A DNA stretch of 6,322 nucleotides, taken from the NCBI GenBank assembly GCA_003520205.1, contig DOVG01000196.1, positions 1-6,322 of the forward strand. Direction: 5' to 3'. The notes under the pieces were generated by a model, which saw only the letters and a program-made list of their open reading frames with translations, did no database searches and had not been told where the DNA came from. Made by a program: the position numbers and the translations under genes. This stretch comes from Lachnospiraceae bacterium. GTDB taxonomy: Bacteria > Bacillota > Clostridia > Lachnospirales > Lachnospiraceae. Shown piece after piece: positions 1-5,053 of the stretch (positions are counted from its first letter, which is position 1; each line of letters opens with the position of its first letter).

Positions 1-290
1 GCCACTGCAATTACAGCCCCTACTGCAACTACTACAAGACTCTTTCCCTTAAAGGAAAGAATAAGCGCTACTGCTGTTCCTACTATCGCGCTATAAAGCT
101 TCCCCGTAGAATAAAAAATATCCGGAAAGGTAAGTGAGCCCAATACCGCGTAAGGAACATATGCCAAAAAAGAATTAAAATATTTTGAAGTAATCTTCTT
201 TCTGAAAATACAGATAGGAAGAGCCCTCATTATATATGTAACAAGTGCCATAAGAAGCACTGAAATAAGACCATAAGTAAAGCTAACCAT
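1..290 (-). CDS. azlD: AzlD-family branched-chain amino acid exporter small subunit (3' end cut by window edge)
   Basis: This is the small membrane partner of AzlC; AzlCD pairs export branched-chain amino acids and toxic analogues (known for the family). I translated it by hand from the minus strand. It starts at ATG 288-290 (MVSFTYGLISVLLMALVTYI) and stays open for 96 full codons to the window edge. AzlD proteins are usually about 100-110 residues, so only a few residues should be missing. Visible family features are a hydrophobic first helix (about residues 5-20), the RALP motif at 22-25, YVPYAVLGSLTFP at about 44-56, and two further hydrophobic segments (about 66-79 and 85-96). The start codon overlaps the azlC stop (TAATG), and AAGGA and GGAGG lie just upstream inside azlC, so translation is probably coupled to azlC. 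Function within the family is confident; the exact substrate is inferred. Confidence 0.88.
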   Translation of the reverse strand, partial: MVSFTYGLISVLLMALVTYIMRALPICIFRKKITSKYFNSFLAYVPYAVLGSLTFPDIFYSTGKLYSAIVGTAVALILSFKGKSLVVVAVGAVIAV

Positions 291-982
291 TATTCCTTAT
301 CCTCCACTGGAAAAATAAAAGCACCGATGCCAGCCGCAAGTATTGTTGCAATAATTACCCTAAAGCCTGATGAAATAAAACCAAGGAAAGGTACATATTT
401 CATTATGCAGGTAAACAGCACAGCCATAAGGATTACCGTTAATACCTTGCTAGACTTTCTTGCCGGCGGAATAATAATAGCCATGAACATTCCGTAAAGA
501 GCAATTCCCATAGCAGAGCTAAGGAGTGCCGGAAGTGCATTGCTGATAACTGCTCCAAAAAAGGTACCAAGTGTCCAGCCAAGGAGCGGAGTACAAATCA
601 GACCGCACATATACGGGAAGGTGACCTTTTTAGACTCTAATGAGGCTACAGTAAAAATTTCATCTGTAATTCCAAAGGCCGTAATCATTCTTTTTGGAAG
701 ATTAAAACCATCATCAAGCTTTTGTGAAAGTGATAAGGACATAAGCATATATCTTAGGTTAATAATGAAAGTAGTAAGCACCATTTCAATATAAGCACCG
801 CCTGCTACTATAATTTTTTCACCTGCAAACTGTCCTGCTGAAGTAACATTACTGAACGAAAACAGAACTGCAAGACTTACCGGAAGTCCATCCCGCACCG
901 CCATTAGACCGAACGTAAAGGAAACCGGAAAATAACCTATCGCTATTGGGAGCCCTTTCTTTACTCCATATTTAAAATCCAT
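290..982 (-). CDS. azlC: AzlC-family branched-chain amino acid exporter large subunit
   Basis: This is an integral membrane protein of 230 residues, the usual AzlC length. Family hallmarks are SAGQF at residues 48-52, INLRYMLMSLSLS at 74-86, TDEIF at 106-110 and the GWTLGTFFGA stretch at 135-144. Several hydrophobic helices follow: about 150-172, 180-195 and 205-224. With AzlD it would form a complex in the cytoplasmic membrane that exports branched-chain amino acids. The start at ATG 980-982 is supported by AGGAG (989-993) six bases upstream. A perfect inverted repeat (995-1015) sits immediately upstream of that site. The gene is the first of an azlCD operon and is transcribed away from the AraC-type gene at 1402. 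In Bacillus the equivalent operon is controlled by an Lrp-type regulator; no such gene is visible here. There is no sign of damage. Confidence 0.93.
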   Translation of the reverse strand: MDFKYGVKKGLPIAIGYFPVSFTFGLMAVRDGLPVSLAVLFSFSNVTSAGQFAGEKIIVAGGAYIEMVLTTFIINLRYMLMSLSLSQKLDDGFNLPKRMITAFGITDEIFTVASLESKKVTFPYMCGLICTPLLGWTLGTFFGAVISNALPALLSSAMGIALYGMFMAIIIPPARKSSKVLTVILMAVLFTCIMKYVPFLGFISSGFRVIIATILAAGIGAFIFPVEDKE

Positions 983-994
983 TACTATCTCCTA

Positions 995-1015
995 TGTCTG
1001 AAAATAAATCAGACA
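995..1015. promoter_or_regulatory. Inverted repeat just upstream of the azlC ribosome binding site
   Basis: TGTCTGA (995-1001) and TCAGACA (1009-1015) are perfect 7-base arms around a 7-base AT spacer. The repeat ends one base before the AGGAG of azlC on the minus strand. It could be a repressor operator or, in the azlC mRNA, a small hairpin beside the ribosome binding site. The symmetry is seen directly; the role is inferred. Confidence 0.5.
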
Positions 1016-1131
1016 AAAATATTATGCCGATATTTATATGTAAATTTTTGTCAAACCCTTATAAATACAACATTCCGTTATATTCTACTACATTTCAGTG
1101 GCTTTGTAAAGTGAAAAACTACCACTAAAAA

Positions 1132-1141
1132 TTTACGTAAA
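1132..1141. repeat. TTTACGTAAA palindrome
   Basis: A perfect 10-base palindrome, about 75 bases upstream of the -35 box at 1215. Its left half belongs to AAAATTTACG (1128-1137), which is the reverse complement of CGTAAATTTT found at 1363-1372 and 3072-3081. It is a candidate regulator half-site cluster; the binding protein is unknown. Confidence 0.4.
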
Positions 1142-1162
1142 ATAGTAAATACATTTAAAATT

Positions 1163-1179
1163 TTACGAAACTTTCGTAA
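1163..1179. promoter_or_regulatory. 17-base dyad TTACGAAA-C-TTTCGTAA, candidate operator
   Basis: Perfect 8-base arms flank a single central C at 1171. The right arm ends 35 bases before the -35 hexamer of the AraC-type gene promoter, a position typical for an activator or autoregulatory site. A second 17-base dyad with the same 8-1-8 plan (TTTTCGTG-T-CACGAAAA) lies inside the coding region at 1573-1589. The binding protein is not known; the product of the neighbouring gene is the obvious candidate. Confidence 0.5.
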
Positions 1180-1214
1180 TGCTGAATTTTTTACAGTATT
1201 TTTTTAATTTTCTA

Positions 1215-1243
1215 TTGATATTTGCCTTTTTTTGCGCTATAAT
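1215..1243 (+). promoter_or_regulatory. Sigma-A type promoter of the AraC-type regulator gene
   Basis: TTGATA at 1215-1220 and a perfect TATAAT at 1238-1243 are separated by 17 bases, the optimal spacing. Transcription should begin near 1250, giving an untranslated leader of about 152 bases before the ATG at 1402. The dyad at 1260-1277 would lie about +11 to +28, where a bound protein could block the polymerase. Confidence 0.75.
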
Positions 1244-1259
1244 GGGCTTAGTTAAATAC

Positions 1260-1277
1260 AAACGATATCCATCGTTT
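1260..1277. promoter_or_regulatory. Dyad AAACGAT-ATCC-ATCGTTT downstream of the promoter
   Basis: Perfect 7-base arms surround a 4-base centre, starting about ten bases after the predicted transcription start. As DNA it looks like an operator. As RNA it would be a weak 7-bp hairpin followed by a T-rich run (ATTTTTTATTTATT), which could also act as a poor attenuator. The low GC content of the stem makes a terminator less likely than an operator. Confidence 0.45.
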
Positions 1278-1303
1278 ATTTTTTATTTATTATATAGCTG
1301 ATT

Positions 1304-1368
1304 TTTACGCTAAAAAATACTATAGTTTCTACCAGTATTTTTGTGATTAACGACCCTTTTAGCGTAAA
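1304..1368 (+). promoter_or_regulatory. Structured 5' leader with nested inverted repeats
   Basis: TTTACGCTAAAA (1304-1315) is the exact reverse complement of TTTTAGCGTAAA (1357-1368), giving 12-base arms with 41 bases between them. Inside, AAAAATACT (1313-1321) pairs perfectly with AGTATTTTT (1334-1342) around a 12-base loop. The two stems overlap by only three bases, so they could stack as one long hairpin. The structure ends 22 bases before the AGGAGG ribosome binding site. As DNA, the arm centres are 53 bases apart, close to five helical turns, so paired protein-binding sites are an alternative. Confidence 0.45.
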
Positions 1369-1386
1369 TTTTCGTTTTTTTTCGTT
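1369..1386 (+). repeat. TTTTCGTT direct repeat, 10-base period
   Basis: TTTTCGTT occurs at 1369-1376 and again at 1379-1386, one helical turn apart and just upstream of the ribosome binding site. AraC-family proteins commonly bind tandem half-sites on one DNA face, so this could be an autoregulatory site. It could also be chance in T-rich DNA. Confidence 0.35.
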
Positions 1387-1401
1387 AACCAGGAGGCTTT
1401 T

Positions 1402-3045
1402 ATGTGGAATATTTTGATAGAAACTTTTGATAACTCTTACAAGGCCGAGTTATGCTCTATGCTTACAGCTTCTTTCGATGACGTCATTTTATATTCGAAC
1501 AATGGAACTACTGCTTTCCCTGATTCCGAAAAAATGGATATCATAATTTTCGATTCAGATTTAGCTTCGAAATTTTCGTGTCACGAAAACATTGAGCATT
1601 ATCGTAAATCCGGTTTCACTGGAATGATCGTTATGACAGGTACACCTTCACTTCATTCTTCTGACTCCTCTCTCACTAGTATTCTCAGCCTTTTCCCTTA
1701 CGGAATCAGCTGTTTTATTGAGAAGCCTATCGCCAGACATAAGCTCATTTCATCAATCAGCTCATTATTTGAGACTCTTGAACAAAAGAGAGCTGTATCA
1801 GGTAATACCAAAAAGATTCATCAGCTCGCTAGAAAAGAGATGCTCAGAGAATTACTCATAGGTCATGTGGATTTTCCTGACAGCGCTTATGAGACTTTTG
1901 GACTTCAGGATGATTTGTATCAGGTAGTAATATCAGAAAGCTACAATTCAATAATTCCCAACAATTCATTTTCACTTCATGACATTTTAAGTGTAGCATC
2001 AGTTGATGATGTAGATGAAATAGATAATATCAATTCATTTGGCAGAAAGATCATCATTTTAAGAGGCACCTCTGCCCAGAACAGATTTGCAAACTTCCTA
2101 TCTCACTATAAGAACGGAGAGCTTCAAAAGGGCAGTCCTCTAGATAATCTCTTCATTGCATTTGGTGAAATCGTAAGGACTCCAAGGGATATTTATAAAT
2201 CCTATGTTGAGGCGGAAAAACTCATCTCCCGCCGTTTCTTCTGTGAGAGCGGTCAGCACATTTTAAGTTTCGAGGAGCTTATCAACTTCAACCCAAATAA
2301 TACAAATATAGAACAGGGCGATTTAAATAATTTCTGCAGCCAGATAACAAATTATCTACAGAGCTTCAATCGCAGAACACTTTCCAATGTTCAGAACGAG
2401 CTTACGGATTATTTGTCAGGTCTTAATGTAAAAATTACAAGAATCAAGTTCTTCATAGCTGATCTTTATCTTCAGATAAAGGAGAACATCACCCGTACAT
2501 ACAGCAACATATCCATCTCCTTTCCTTCGAACTCGGAGATTATTTCTGCCATATACTCTTTTGATTATATGTACCAGATTAACAAATTCCTTTTAGAGCA
2601 ATATGAAATGATAATGAGTTCAATCGGAAATTCTTCAAGAGAGAGTGTTTTTGATGATATCCTTTACTATATCGATCACAATCATCAAAATAACATCAAG
2701 CTTGAGACCATCGCTTCTATCTTTGGCTACAACAGTGCTTACCTTGGAAAGATATTCAGTAAGACTCTCGGTGAGAACTTCAATACTTATATTGATAAGA
2801 TCAGAATCAACCACGCTAAGGAGCTTCTTATTGAGGATAAATATAAGGTTTATGAAATTGCCGAGCAGGTAGGCTATAAGAACGTGGACTATTTCCACAA
2901 GAAATTCAAGAAGTATGTTGGTGTTAGTCCTGCTGAATATAGAAAGAGCCTTGAAAGTGAAAATATCAGCTCTGAAGTATTTAATACCTCAGCACCAGAG
3001 GATTATGAGGAACTTGACAGCATTTCAATTTCAAATGCGAGCTAA
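1402..3045 (+). CDS. YesN-like transcription regulator: degenerate receiver domain plus AraC-type DNA-binding domain
   Basis: A 547-residue cytoplasmic regulator. Residues 1-125 look like a receiver domain: D51 sits in IIIFDSDL, T79 in IVMTG and K108 in IEKPI, matching the phospho-Asp, Thr and Lys positions. The acidic pair that normally follows the first strand is replaced, with ILIETF where ILIVDD is usual, so phosphorylation is doubtful. Residues about 140-290 resemble the middle region of YesN-type regulators (IYKSYVEAEKLISRRFF at 264-280). Residues about 413-515 are an AraC domain with two helix-turn-helix units: LETIASIFGYNSAYLGKIF (434-452) and VYEIAEQVGYKNVDYFHKKF (483-502), then VGVSPAEYR. 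A Ser/Glu-rich tail of about 32 residues follows. The start is set by a perfect AGGAGG (1391-1396) five bases upstream. No kinase gene is adjacent. Targets are unknown; its own promoter and azlCD are the nearest candidates. Confidence 0.9.
   Translation: MWNILIETFDNSYKAELCSMLTASFDDVILYSNNGTTAFPDSEKMDIIIFDSDLASKFSCHENIEHYRKSGFTGMIVMTGTPSLHSSDSSLTSILSLFPYGISCFIEKPIARHKLISSISSLFETLEQKRAVSGNTKKIHQLARKEMLRELLIGHVDFPDSAYETFGLQDDLYQVVISESYNSIIPNNSFSLHDILSVASVDDVDEIDNINSFGRKIIILRGTSAQNRFANFLSHYKNGELQKGSPLDNLFIAFGEIVRTPRDIYKSYVEAEKLISRRFFCESGQHILSFEELINFNPNNTNIEQGDLNNFCSQITNYLQSFNRRTLSNVQNELTDYLSGLNVKITRIKFFIADLYLQIKENITRTYSNISISFPSNSEIISAIYSFDYMYQINKFLLEQYEMIMSSIGNSSRESVFDDILYYIDHNHQNNIKLETIASIFGYNSAYLGKIFSKTLGENFNTYIDKIRINHAKELLIEDKYKVYEIAEQVGYKNVDYFHKKFKKYVGVSPAEYRKSLESENISSEVFNTSAPEDYEELDSISISNAS
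1573..1589. repeat. 17-base dyad TTTTCGTG-T-CACGAAAA inside the regulator gene
   Basis: Perfect 8-base arms surround a single T at 1581, about 170 bases into the coding sequence and in codons of the degenerate receiver. It shares TTTCGT with the dyad at 1163-1179 and the direct repeat at 1369-1386. An internal operator is possible; a coincidence of codon choice is also possible. Confidence 0.35.
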
Positions 3046-3098
3046 TGAAAGGGTAAGCGGATAATAATTGACGTAAATTTTCCGCTAATAGCATCTGC

Positions 3099-3114
3099 TT
3101 GAAAACATTTTCAA
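3099..3114. repeat. 16-base dyad TTGAAAA-CA-TTTTCAA
   Basis: Perfect 7-base arms flank a central CA, located between the regulator stop codon and the terminator hairpin. No gene starts nearby, so an operator role is not obvious. It may be a secondary RNA hairpin at the transcript end. Confidence 0.35.
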
Positions 3115-3126
3115 CCATAAAATCGC

Positions 3127-3166
3127 ACAAGCGCTGCCTGTAGATTATACCACAGTCAGCGCTTGT
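3127..3166. terminator. Bidirectional intrinsic terminator hairpin
   Basis: ACAAGCGCTG (3127-3136) pairs perfectly with CAGCGCTTGT (3157-3166). After one mismatch, CTGT (3138-3141) pairs with ACAG (3152-3155), leaving a 10-base loop. On the plus strand the stem ends in GTTT followed by CATAATTATAT; on the minus strand the tail is GCGATTTTATG. Both U-tracts are short, but the GC-rich stem and the position between convergent genes support termination from both sides. Confidence 0.75.
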
Positions 3167-3278
3167 TTCATAATTATATATCCTGAAAAATACTCAGCTT
3201 CGATAAGTTATACCAGCTTCTCATAGCCTTTAGAGTATCTTCACTAGCCTATACTAATGCTTCAATTTCTGATCAGCA

Positions 3279-4190
3279 CTAGTGATACAGCTTGATAGTA
3301 AATGTCGTACCCTTATTAACTTCACTTTCTACTTCGATCGTACCACCATGAAGACTGATTATCTGTTTCGCCATGGCAAGTCCGATACCAACGCTGTTTT
3401 TTGAAGTATTATCAGCTTTATAGAATCTCTCAAATATATGTGGCAGATGCTCCCGCGCTATACCCTTTCCATTATCAGTTATAGTGATACAAGTAAATAT
3501 ATTGTTATCACCGGATGTAACCCTGACATATCCGCCTGATGCAGTATGTTCTATACTATTCTTGATAATGTTGGTTAATGCCTCTCTAAGCCAGTGCTTA
3601 TCTCCTGTGATGATAAGCGCCTCCGGAGTCGTCAGCTTAAGCTCCACCTCTGAAGCCTCTGCCATAATCTCCAGACTGCTCTCTATTTCAGACATCATAT
3701 CTGCAAGCGGTATCTGTTCAGATTTCATTTCCAGAACTCCTGCCTCAAGCTGTGAGAGTGTCAGAAGATTCTTTATAAGCCAGGTCATCTTGCCTACCTG
3801 GGAATCAATCCTTGCTGCATATTCAAGACGATGTTCCTCACTCACTTCTGGATTCATCAAAAGCTCAGTCATAAGCGATATAGCTGTAAGCGGTGTCTTG
3901 AACTGATGAGAAATATCTGACATCATATCCGACATATACTTTTTCTGCTTATGTTCAGCAGAATATTCCTGCTTCAGAATAGTAACCACCTTATATATCT
4001 CACTCTGAAGTATACCCATTCGTCCTTCATTTATCTCGCGCATCCCCGGAAGCTCAGAAAAGTCCTGAACTTTTGTCAGATATTCTATAAGCTCCTGCAA
4101 CTGTCTTTCCTGCCGCCTTTTTTGCAATAAAATGAAAATGATCAGTCCTAGTATAATTAAAACAAGGATGCCCACAATTATATATACCAT
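3279..4190 (-). CDS. Sensor histidine kinase with one membrane helix and no extracellular sensor domain
   Basis: A 303-residue membrane kinase that would phosphorylate the response regulator encoded just upstream. Residues 2-22 form one hydrophobic helix followed by KRRQERQ. A short helical linker (about 25-85) leads to the HisKA domain with phospho-acceptor H95 in SHQFKTPL. The ATPase domain shows the N box (NIIKNSIEH, N207 and N211), DNGKGI (239-244), FERFYKA (253-259) and GIGLAMAK (268-275). There is no periplasmic loop to bind a ligand, as in kinases that take their signal from a partner ABC permease; an FtsX-type permease lies two genes upstream. The start at 4188-4190 follows AAGGA (4199-4203) by eight bases, and the frame has a stop (TGA) four codons further upstream. 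The gap to the response regulator is 96 bases with no clear terminator. The gene ends in TAG before the hairpin at 3127-3166. Confidence 0.93.
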   Translation of the reverse strand: MVYIIVGILVLIILGLIIFILLQKRRQERQLQELIEYLTKVQDFSELPGMREINEGRMGILQSEIYKVVTILKQEYSAEHKQKKYMSDMMSDISHQFKTPLTAISLMTELLMNPEVSEEHRLEYAARIDSQVGKMTWLIKNLLTLSQLEAGVLEMKSEQIPLADMMSEIESSLEIMAEASEVELKLTTPEALIITGDKHWLREALTNIIKNSIEHTASGGYVRVTSGDNNIFTCITITDNGKGIAREHLPHIFERFYKADNTSKNSVGIGLAMAKQIISLHGGTIEVESEVNKGTTFTIKLYH

Positions 4191-4286
4191 ACTCTTATTC
4201 CTTCATACCATGTAACATTCAGGTCAAATAATCGCCAAAGTAAGTATTCTTTACCACTTTGTCTAATGCAGCTCTGAATATACTCC
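4191..4286. other. 96-base gap between response regulator and kinase genes
   Basis: This is longer than usual for a two-component pair. It contains the kinase ribosome binding site and a weak inverted repeat CAAAGT (4236-4241)/ACTTTG (4256-4261). I see no convincing promoter or terminator, so the two genes are probably still co-transcribed. Confidence 0.5.
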
Positions 4287-4958
4287 CTATTCCATTCGGT
4301 AGCCCACACCACGAACCGTAACTATCACCGGTTTATCGCCCGGCTCCTCCAGCTTCTTCCTGAGTCTTCTGACATATACCGTCAGAGTATTATCATTTAC
4401 AAAGTCCCCCGCACTATCCCACATTGCTGTCAGTATCTGCTGGCGTGTAAGAAGCTGTCCCCTGCTTTTAACAAAGGTAAGCAGCAGACGGTATTCCACT
4501 GCAGAGAGAAATATCTCCTCCCCGTTACGGAAAACCTTTCCACTCATTATATCAACGGTATTCCCGCCAACATTTATAACCTCCTTACCCTGATCACTTC
4601 TGGTTCTACGGAGTATCGCCTTGATTCTGGCTATAAGCTCTCTGATACGGAAGGGCTTTGCTATATAGTCATCCGCTCCCTGCTCAAAAGCAAGAACCGT
4701 ATGTATCTCATCATCGCAGGCAGTCAGAAAGATAACCGGCACCTCTGACCTGCTGCGTATAGCCTTACATACCTGAAACCCATCTCCATCCGGCAGATTA
4801 ACGTCCAGAAGGCACACATCGTAGTGTGCCTCTGACTCTATTTCCTTTATTGCGTCCGTTACATTTCCGAAGGAAGCCACATCATAGCCCTCCTGACTCA
4901 GCGCTATGGTAAGACCTTCGACAATTATCGGATCGTCTTCAACTATAAATACTTTCAT
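4287..4958 (-). CDS. OmpR/PhoB-family response regulator
   Basis: A 223-residue two-domain DNA-binding response regulator. The receiver domain (1-118) is complete: acidic residues E7, D8 and D9 after the first strand, phospho-acceptor D52 in LLDVNLPDGDGF, T79, and K101 in AKPF. The winged helix-turn-helix domain (about 125-222) contains LSAVEYRLLL (151-160), the recognition helix NDNTLTVYVRRLRKKLE (188-204) and the closing wing VRGVGYRME. AGAGG (4964-4968) five bases upstream supports the ATG at 4956-4958. It should be phosphorylated by the kinase encoded 96 bases downstream, and most likely controls the ABC transporter genes upstream, as in Bce/Vex-like modules (inference). A consensus-like promoter at 5006-5034 and a possible 18-codon ORF lie in the gap before it. 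Confidence 0.95.
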   Translation of the reverse strand: MKVFIVEDDPIIVEGLTIALSQEGYDVASFGNVTDAIKEIESEAHYDVCLLDVNLPDGDGFQVCKAIRSRSEVPVIFLTACDDEIHTVLAFEQGADDYIAKPFRIRELIARIKAILRRTRSDQGKEVINVGGNTVDIMSGKVFRNGEEIFLSAVEYRLLLTFVKSRGQLLTRQQILTAMWDSAGDFVNDNTLTVYVRRLRKKLEEPGDKPVIVTVRGVGYRME

Positions 4959-4960
4959 TT

Positions 4961-5017
4961 TTACCTCTGATTTTCAAATATCTTCAGATTATTTGCTCTT
5001 TGCCCATTATAAGACAT
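4961..5017 (-). CDS. Possible 18-residue small protein or leader peptide before the response regulator
   Basis: On the minus strand, ATG (5015-5017) opens a frame for MSYNGQRANNLKIFENQR and ends in TAA (4961-4963), two bases before the response regulator ATG. GGAGG (5022-5026) lies four bases upstream of the start, a strong if slightly close ribosome binding site. The last codons (CAG AGG) hold the ribosome binding site of the response regulator, so translation could be coupled. Against this, the -10 box of the predicted promoter falls within its first codons, so only read-through transcripts from the permease gene would carry it. The peptide matches nothing I recognise. Confidence 0.35.
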   Translation of the reverse strand: MSYNGQRANNLKIFENQR

Positions 5018-5034
5018 AAGCCCTCCAAAATCAA
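5006..5034 (-). promoter_or_regulatory. Promoter for the response regulator-kinase pair
   Basis: On the minus strand, TTGATT (5029-5034) and a perfect TATAAT (5006-5011) are separated by 17 bases. Transcription should start near 4999, about 40 bases before the response regulator start. The -10 box and the four bases after it (TATAATGGGC) are identical to those of the promoter at 1238-1247. This would let the two-component genes be expressed separately from the ABC transporter. Confidence 0.6.
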
Positions 5035-5053
5035 TATCCCAAACCCCAAAGAA

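Larger units (their letters stand above)
983..1401. other. AT-rich divergent control region between azlC and the AraC-type gene
   Basis: This is a 419-base stretch without a convincing protein gene. On the azlC side it holds the ribosome binding site, the dyad 995-1015 and an isolated TTGACA on the minus strand (1049-1054). On the other side it holds dyads at 1132-1141 and 1163-1179, the promoter 1215-1243, the dyad 1260-1277, a nested set of inverted repeats at 1304-1368 and a TTTTCGTT direct repeat at 1369-1386. The density of short symmetric sequences is high even for AT-rich DNA, and several share the words TTTACG or TTTCGT. Confidence 0.8.
3046..3278. other. Intergenic region between convergent genes
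   Basis: These 233 bases lie between the stop codons of the AraC-type gene and the kinase gene. They contain a short inverted repeat AGCGGA/TCCGCT (3056-3086), a copy of CGTAAATTTTC (3072-3082), the 16-base dyad 3099-3114 and the terminator hairpin 3127-3166. From 3174 to 3278 the minus strand, in frame with the kinase, reads almost like coding sequence but is interrupted by stops. Confidence 0.7.

Noticed and set aside
1021..1054. TTGACA on the minus strand (1049-1054) as the azlC promoter.
   Set aside because: The -35 is perfect, but no good -10 lies 16-18 bases away; TATAAA is at 10 bases and CATAAT at 22. I could not define a promoter confidently, although one probably lies here.
983..1054. 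Riboswitch or T-box leader before azlC.
   Set aside because: The space to any plausible transcription start is only about 60 bases, and no T-box or known riboswitch core is visible.
1260..1291. Dyad plus T-rich run as an intrinsic terminator or attenuator.
   Set aside because: The stem has only two G-C pairs of seven and the following T-run is broken by A; operator is the better reading.
1242..1301. Upstream ORF starting at ATG 1242 (MGLVKYKRYPSFIFYLLYS) ahead of the AraC-type gene.
   Set aside because: Its start codon overlaps the -10 box, so the predicted transcript lacks it, and there is no ribosome binding site upstream.
1478..1487. ATGACGTCAT palindrome inside the regulator gene.
   Set aside because: A single 10-base palindrome in coding sequence with no relatives among the other repeats is expected by chance often enough.
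4205..4274. Open frames in the response regulator-kinase gap, including a GTG start giving VVKNTYFGDYLT and a 7-codon ATG frame.
   Set aside because: None has a ribosome binding site and they are very short; the GTG frame is simply open from another frame of the response regulator gene.
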